From assembly GCA_023055505.1 (NCBI GenBank), contig JALIRH010000004.1, positions 21,075,368 through 21,139,367 of the forward strand: a stretch of 64,000 nucleotides of DNA, read 5' to 3'. The notes under the pieces were generated by a model, which was not told the origin of the DNA, did no database searches, and was given only the letters and a program-made list of their open reading frames with translations. Source of the stretch: Callipepla californica brunnescens. Its lineage: Eukaryota > Chordata > Aves > Galliformes > Odontophoridae. The position numbers were made by a program, and so were the translations under genes. Each line of letters starts with the position of its first letter. The first letter of the stretch is position 1. Below are positions 60,510-64,000 of this stretch, in pieces.

Positions 60510-63500
60510 CTGTTGTAACACCCCAAAAACAAAGCAGATAGTGATTTTAAATATGCATAGATCTCATATACAGGAAAAAAGAGAACTTTTAAGAAGGCAG
60601 TGTGAAACTGTGGGCCACAGAAACACATAACATGATTTCTCTTCCATTTAATTTTTGTGGCAGTGCTCAGGACCTACTTAGTATATTTAATGCGTAAGAT
60701 AAACATTATACATTATTTTATTGAGCATTTTTCATCAAGAACATTTTGTTACACAGTACTTACAAGTCAAAACCAAACTCAAACCATACAGAAATAACAT
60801 TATAGACTTTTGTTTACACAGACAGGTGACAAGGCATTTAAATTATTACCAAAAAATTGATCACAAGTAAAACATGAAAGTTTGGATAAAAGTCACATAG
60901 AGGATCGAGGTGCGTTCATTGCGAGTGGATTTCAAGGATGGATGCCCTTAAATTAGAAATTGCTACCTTGGATCTAGTACAAATTAGTATCAGAAGTTCA
61001 TTTGGGCAATTATGCCATTTTCTTTGGTTCTAAGCAAAAGACTATTAAGGCCACACCTGAGTGATGCATACACAGATTTAAAGAAAACAGATTTATTTGG
61101 GGCAATATTATACTGCAAAGTATTTTACATAAGATATTACAAAGCTGACTATTGGTTATGGACTCCAAAAACCTGTGAGATATGAGTTCTCATGTAAAGT
61201 TTTAGGATCATTAAGTAGCTTGAGTTGACTAGCAAAAACTAAATCTAGTAGCAAGAAAGCAAGGAGACATATACCTATTGCTGTGGAAGAAAGCATGCAA
61301 AGGAAAATAAAAGTGGATTAGATGAAACTTGAATATCCTGTTAGATTAGTCAGATGGAGTTTTGAAAGGTAAAAGTAAGCTCATGGAGAACAATCACATA
61401 TCAAAAGGAGAGACCGAGGTATACATGCATTATATGCGAAGTCTGTAAGAATTACAGCTATAATTTTGTATTGCATAGCTGGGTTCTGAATTAGCAGGTC
61501 AATCATTAAGAACTCTTCAAGAATAATACTTTCCTCTTTTTTTTTACTTTTTACTTTTTAAATCATACATATTCCAGAGGAATTAAAAACAACTGTATGT
61601 GCAGAGCGTAACACCCAAAAGAATTCCAACCAGGATATTCTGTATATCAAGTAATATCTCTAGCTATCAGAGCCTAAAACAGAAAATAAAGCATCCCAAA
61701 TCAATTTCTACTCACACTGGTAGCTACAGACTGCCTGCACGTCTAATACACCTCTAATGCAAAAATGATGTCTGCCAAATCACCTATGCACCTCTAATAC
61801 AAAAATGGTGTCTGCCAAATCATCAGAACTAAGTCAATGTGATGATCCCATTTGAAAGTTCTCCAACTCACTAACTCCAACAAACCCATCAGAGAAAGAC
61901 TATGTCATCTAGAACAACATAATCACGCTCCTACCTTTAAAGATAAGCTGCTGGAATACGTGTGTACATCCAGCTCAGCTTCAAAACATCAAAATTTGAA
62001 CTTGGGTCTTTCATTTTTTAGCCAAACATGATCCTTTTTCATCTCTCCTGGCATAGTTTGTACATGACTTATTGAAAAAAATAATAATAATAAGGAGGAG
62101 AATATCTGGACACCTGCTCCCTGAATACAAACACTTTACCCCCACAATGCAATTTCAGTTTAAAGCTTTACCTTACCCCTCCAAGTTCCACATAGACTAT
62201 AGTTAGAATTTCACTTACTTGAAATACCTAAATCGAATATGATGAATTCAACAGCAATTCAATAAACACATAAAAAGCCAAAAGACAATACTTCAACAGC
62301 TGACATTCTTTAAACACCGATCTCAGCTACCTTCCAAGCTTTTATGCCTTGTGAAGTATTTTGTGTGGACAATGTTTTCATTATGAAGTCACTAGACATA
62401 AGTATGTAAAAGAAAAAGCCCCAAATCCAAGAAATCTTTGTTTGACCAAGTTGCTCTGCATCCATATTTTACTTTCTATACATTGGTTTCTCACCTAAAG
62501 CCTACACATTCATGTATCAATGAACACAGTTATTTTTGCATTTGGCATGCTCTACGATGTGCTATTATTTTAAGAGATAAAGAAAAATCACACTGCTAAT
62601 TTTATAGCATTAAAACCACCACTCTGCTACTTGAAAAGCAATATACGTTAATAAATGAGTAAATAAAAATGCAAAGACATGAAGTGAGCTGTTTAAAAGT
62701 GGGAATAATAAGCGCAGGCAGTGCTATATCCTATCCTGCTTAAATATATAGCTCCTAAATGTGTGGCAAGGAATTCAAATACTAAGTAGAAATAAAAGTA
62801 GACTAAATGAACAGGAAAATTGCTTAAATACACATTTTTAATATACACTCTTAAGAAGAAACTTATATTTCAGTATTTTTATTACATTCTGCTATCATTT
62901 ATGACATGTACATACCTTCAAGTAAACTCAGGATGGGTATATGAAATAAACATACACACATCAAGACCCATGTGAATACTCTCGAAGGCACTGAAGTTTT
63001 GGGTCATATCCCTATGTAAGTCAGGATAAAACCAATAATCTAGAAAAGGCAGCAATTACTGCTCTTATTTATGTCTGACAGAACTTGGATTCACACCCAC
63101 AGTTCCAATCATTCTACGTTTCACAAACTGTTCAAAATCAATCATATCTCACATGGAAAAAGAAACATAACACACAGATTCTGCAGATAAGGTATCTTGC
63201 ACTTGGAAATCACAGGGACTGGCACAGCTAGAGCACACAGGAGCTTCATGTCAGGAAGAATAACTTCAGACCATTGTGCCTCTTCAGCCAAGTATTTACT
63301 CTTGACACCTCATCAGTGAAATGTTACTATCTCTCCTCTATTTAACTATATGTACGGGTTAGGCTCTGACCAGCTCTACCTGGTATAGCAGGTATCTCTG
63401 CAAGGTTGCCTGAAATCTGATCTCCCATGTGCATTTGAACAGAAGATGCACAAGGAATTGTCATGAATTTCTTCGCAATGTGACAAATGCTCCTCCTGTT

Positions 63501-64000
63501 TTACCAAGTCGAGGGAAAGTTTCATTCTTAATGATATTTTTCACGCTTTCTCTTTCATCTGGTAGACAGCATTTGAGAAGTCTTGAGTAAATATAATCCA
63601 TGCATACAAAGACAGTATGAGGTGCAAAGCGCATTCCTTTAAGAATATAACTGACAAGTCACACCACTGGAGTTTGATAAATGATTTTTTCAAAGTAACA
63701 AAGTTCATGTAGTAAGTACTTCTTTGATTATTCCATTGCACTGTTGTTCGCTTGGACTAAATTAAAACTTGAAAAATGAACAAATTGTGTATGCAAGGCT
63801 TCCAGGATGCATCTCCTTGCTGAACATGCAAAATGTTCAGAGATGCTGCAGTGAACATATACTTATAGGTAACCTGAAAGATGGAAAAGGTCTGGGGAAT
63901 GGTGCTGGTGTGCTATGAGGCCAACTGAAAACAACAACCCAGTGTGTGAAAATCCCTTCCCACTCAAGCAGGTATGGTTGCAACGGTCTATGGATCAGCA
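60510..64000 (-). other. SIPA1L1 intron, partial (continues right)
   Basis: 3,491 bases upstream of the first exon in the window. It contains a 40-base tandem duplication at 61749-61822 and AAT repeats near 62,080. No further SIPA1L1 exon was recognised; a very short one could have been missed. Confidence 0.7.
61749..61822. repeat. 40-base-period tandem duplication
   Basis: The copies start at 61749 and 61789. They match over 34 bases with two differences (ATGCAAAAATGATG against ATACAAAAATGGTG); the first has a six-base spacer CCTATG. Confidence 0.92.

Larger units (their letters stand above)
37516..64000 (-). other. SIPA1L1: SIPA1L1 gene body, 3' part (10 exons)
   Basis: SIPA1L1 (SPAR) is a large postsynaptic RapGAP that binds actin and the guanylate-kinase domain of PSD-95 and controls dendritic spine shape. 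I recognise it from the C-terminal protein sequence, which follows the vertebrate SIPA1L1 order exon by exon. From 5' to 3' the exons are 60385-60509, 57549-57667, 54709-55148, 49097-49333, 47904-48069, 44458-44701, 41348-41494, 38994-39108, 38456-38537 and 37516-37659. All introns have GT/AG ends and all phases join, giving 605 residues and a TGA stop. No frameshift or premature stop was seen, so the gene appears intact here. The RapGAP and PDZ domains and the promoter lie to the right, outside the window. The paralogues SIPA1L2 and SIPA1L3 are less likely, because the leucine-zipper and DSGIDT regions match SIPA1L1 best from memory. Confidence 0.95.

Noticed and set aside
1..64000. tRNA, rRNA, CRISPR arrays, bacterial operon signals and endogenous retrovirus genes.
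   Set aside because: None was recognised; the sequence has vertebrate introns and repeats. A tRNA or small RNA scan could not be run.

Overview
The window looks like bird nuclear DNA, probably galliform (chicken or a close relative). The recognisable transposons are CR1 LINEs, in both orientations and of very different ages. There is also one fragment whose left end and coding remnant resemble the chicken Galluhop/mariner family. I see no mammalian SINEs or L1. The species call is an inference from repeat content and from one conserved vertebrate gene.

Right half, about 35.6-64.0 kb: the 3' part of SIPA1L1 (SPAR, signal-induced proliferation-associated 1-like 1), read on the minus strand. 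Ten consecutive exons were resolved to the base. All have GT/AG borders and their phases join without a break. Together they give 1,819 coding bases, i.e. the last 605 residues plus a TGA stop. These residues lie after the RapGAP and PDZ domains, which must be encoded to the right of this window. They comprise the Ser/Thr-rich SPAR C-terminal region, a DSG-type phosphodegron, and the terminal leucine-zipper coiled coil. The 3'UTR runs left from 37,515, with a near poly(A) signal at 37,282 and a distal one at 35,628. The introns are AT-rich, with simple repeats but no recognised gene.

Left half, about 1-35.6 kb: mostly gene-free sequence downstream of SIPA1L1. In other vertebrates the next gene in the same direction is RGS6; none of its coding exons was recognised here. 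This part holds an ancient CR1/L3-like LINE (about 0.6-1.5 kb), a 3'-truncated CR1 reverse-transcriptase fragment (12.8-13.7 kb, minus), a 3'-end CR1 with an internal deletion (11.3-11.8 kb, plus), several shorter CR1 tails, and the mariner fragment (27.9-28.2 kb). Two CpG-rich islets (26.7-26.9 and 28.3-28.7 kb) carry splice-donor-like motifs and are the best promoter candidates. A cluster of exon-like open blocks on the minus strand (21.0-22.3 kb) and a 207-codon ORF (10.4-11.0 kb) could not be identified.

No CRISPR array, operon, tRNA, rRNA or recognisable endogenous retrovirus was seen. No convincing novel system was found. The points most worth checking are the unidentified exon cluster, the two CpG islets, an apparently missing alternative SIPA1L1 exon, and the paired DSG motifs.
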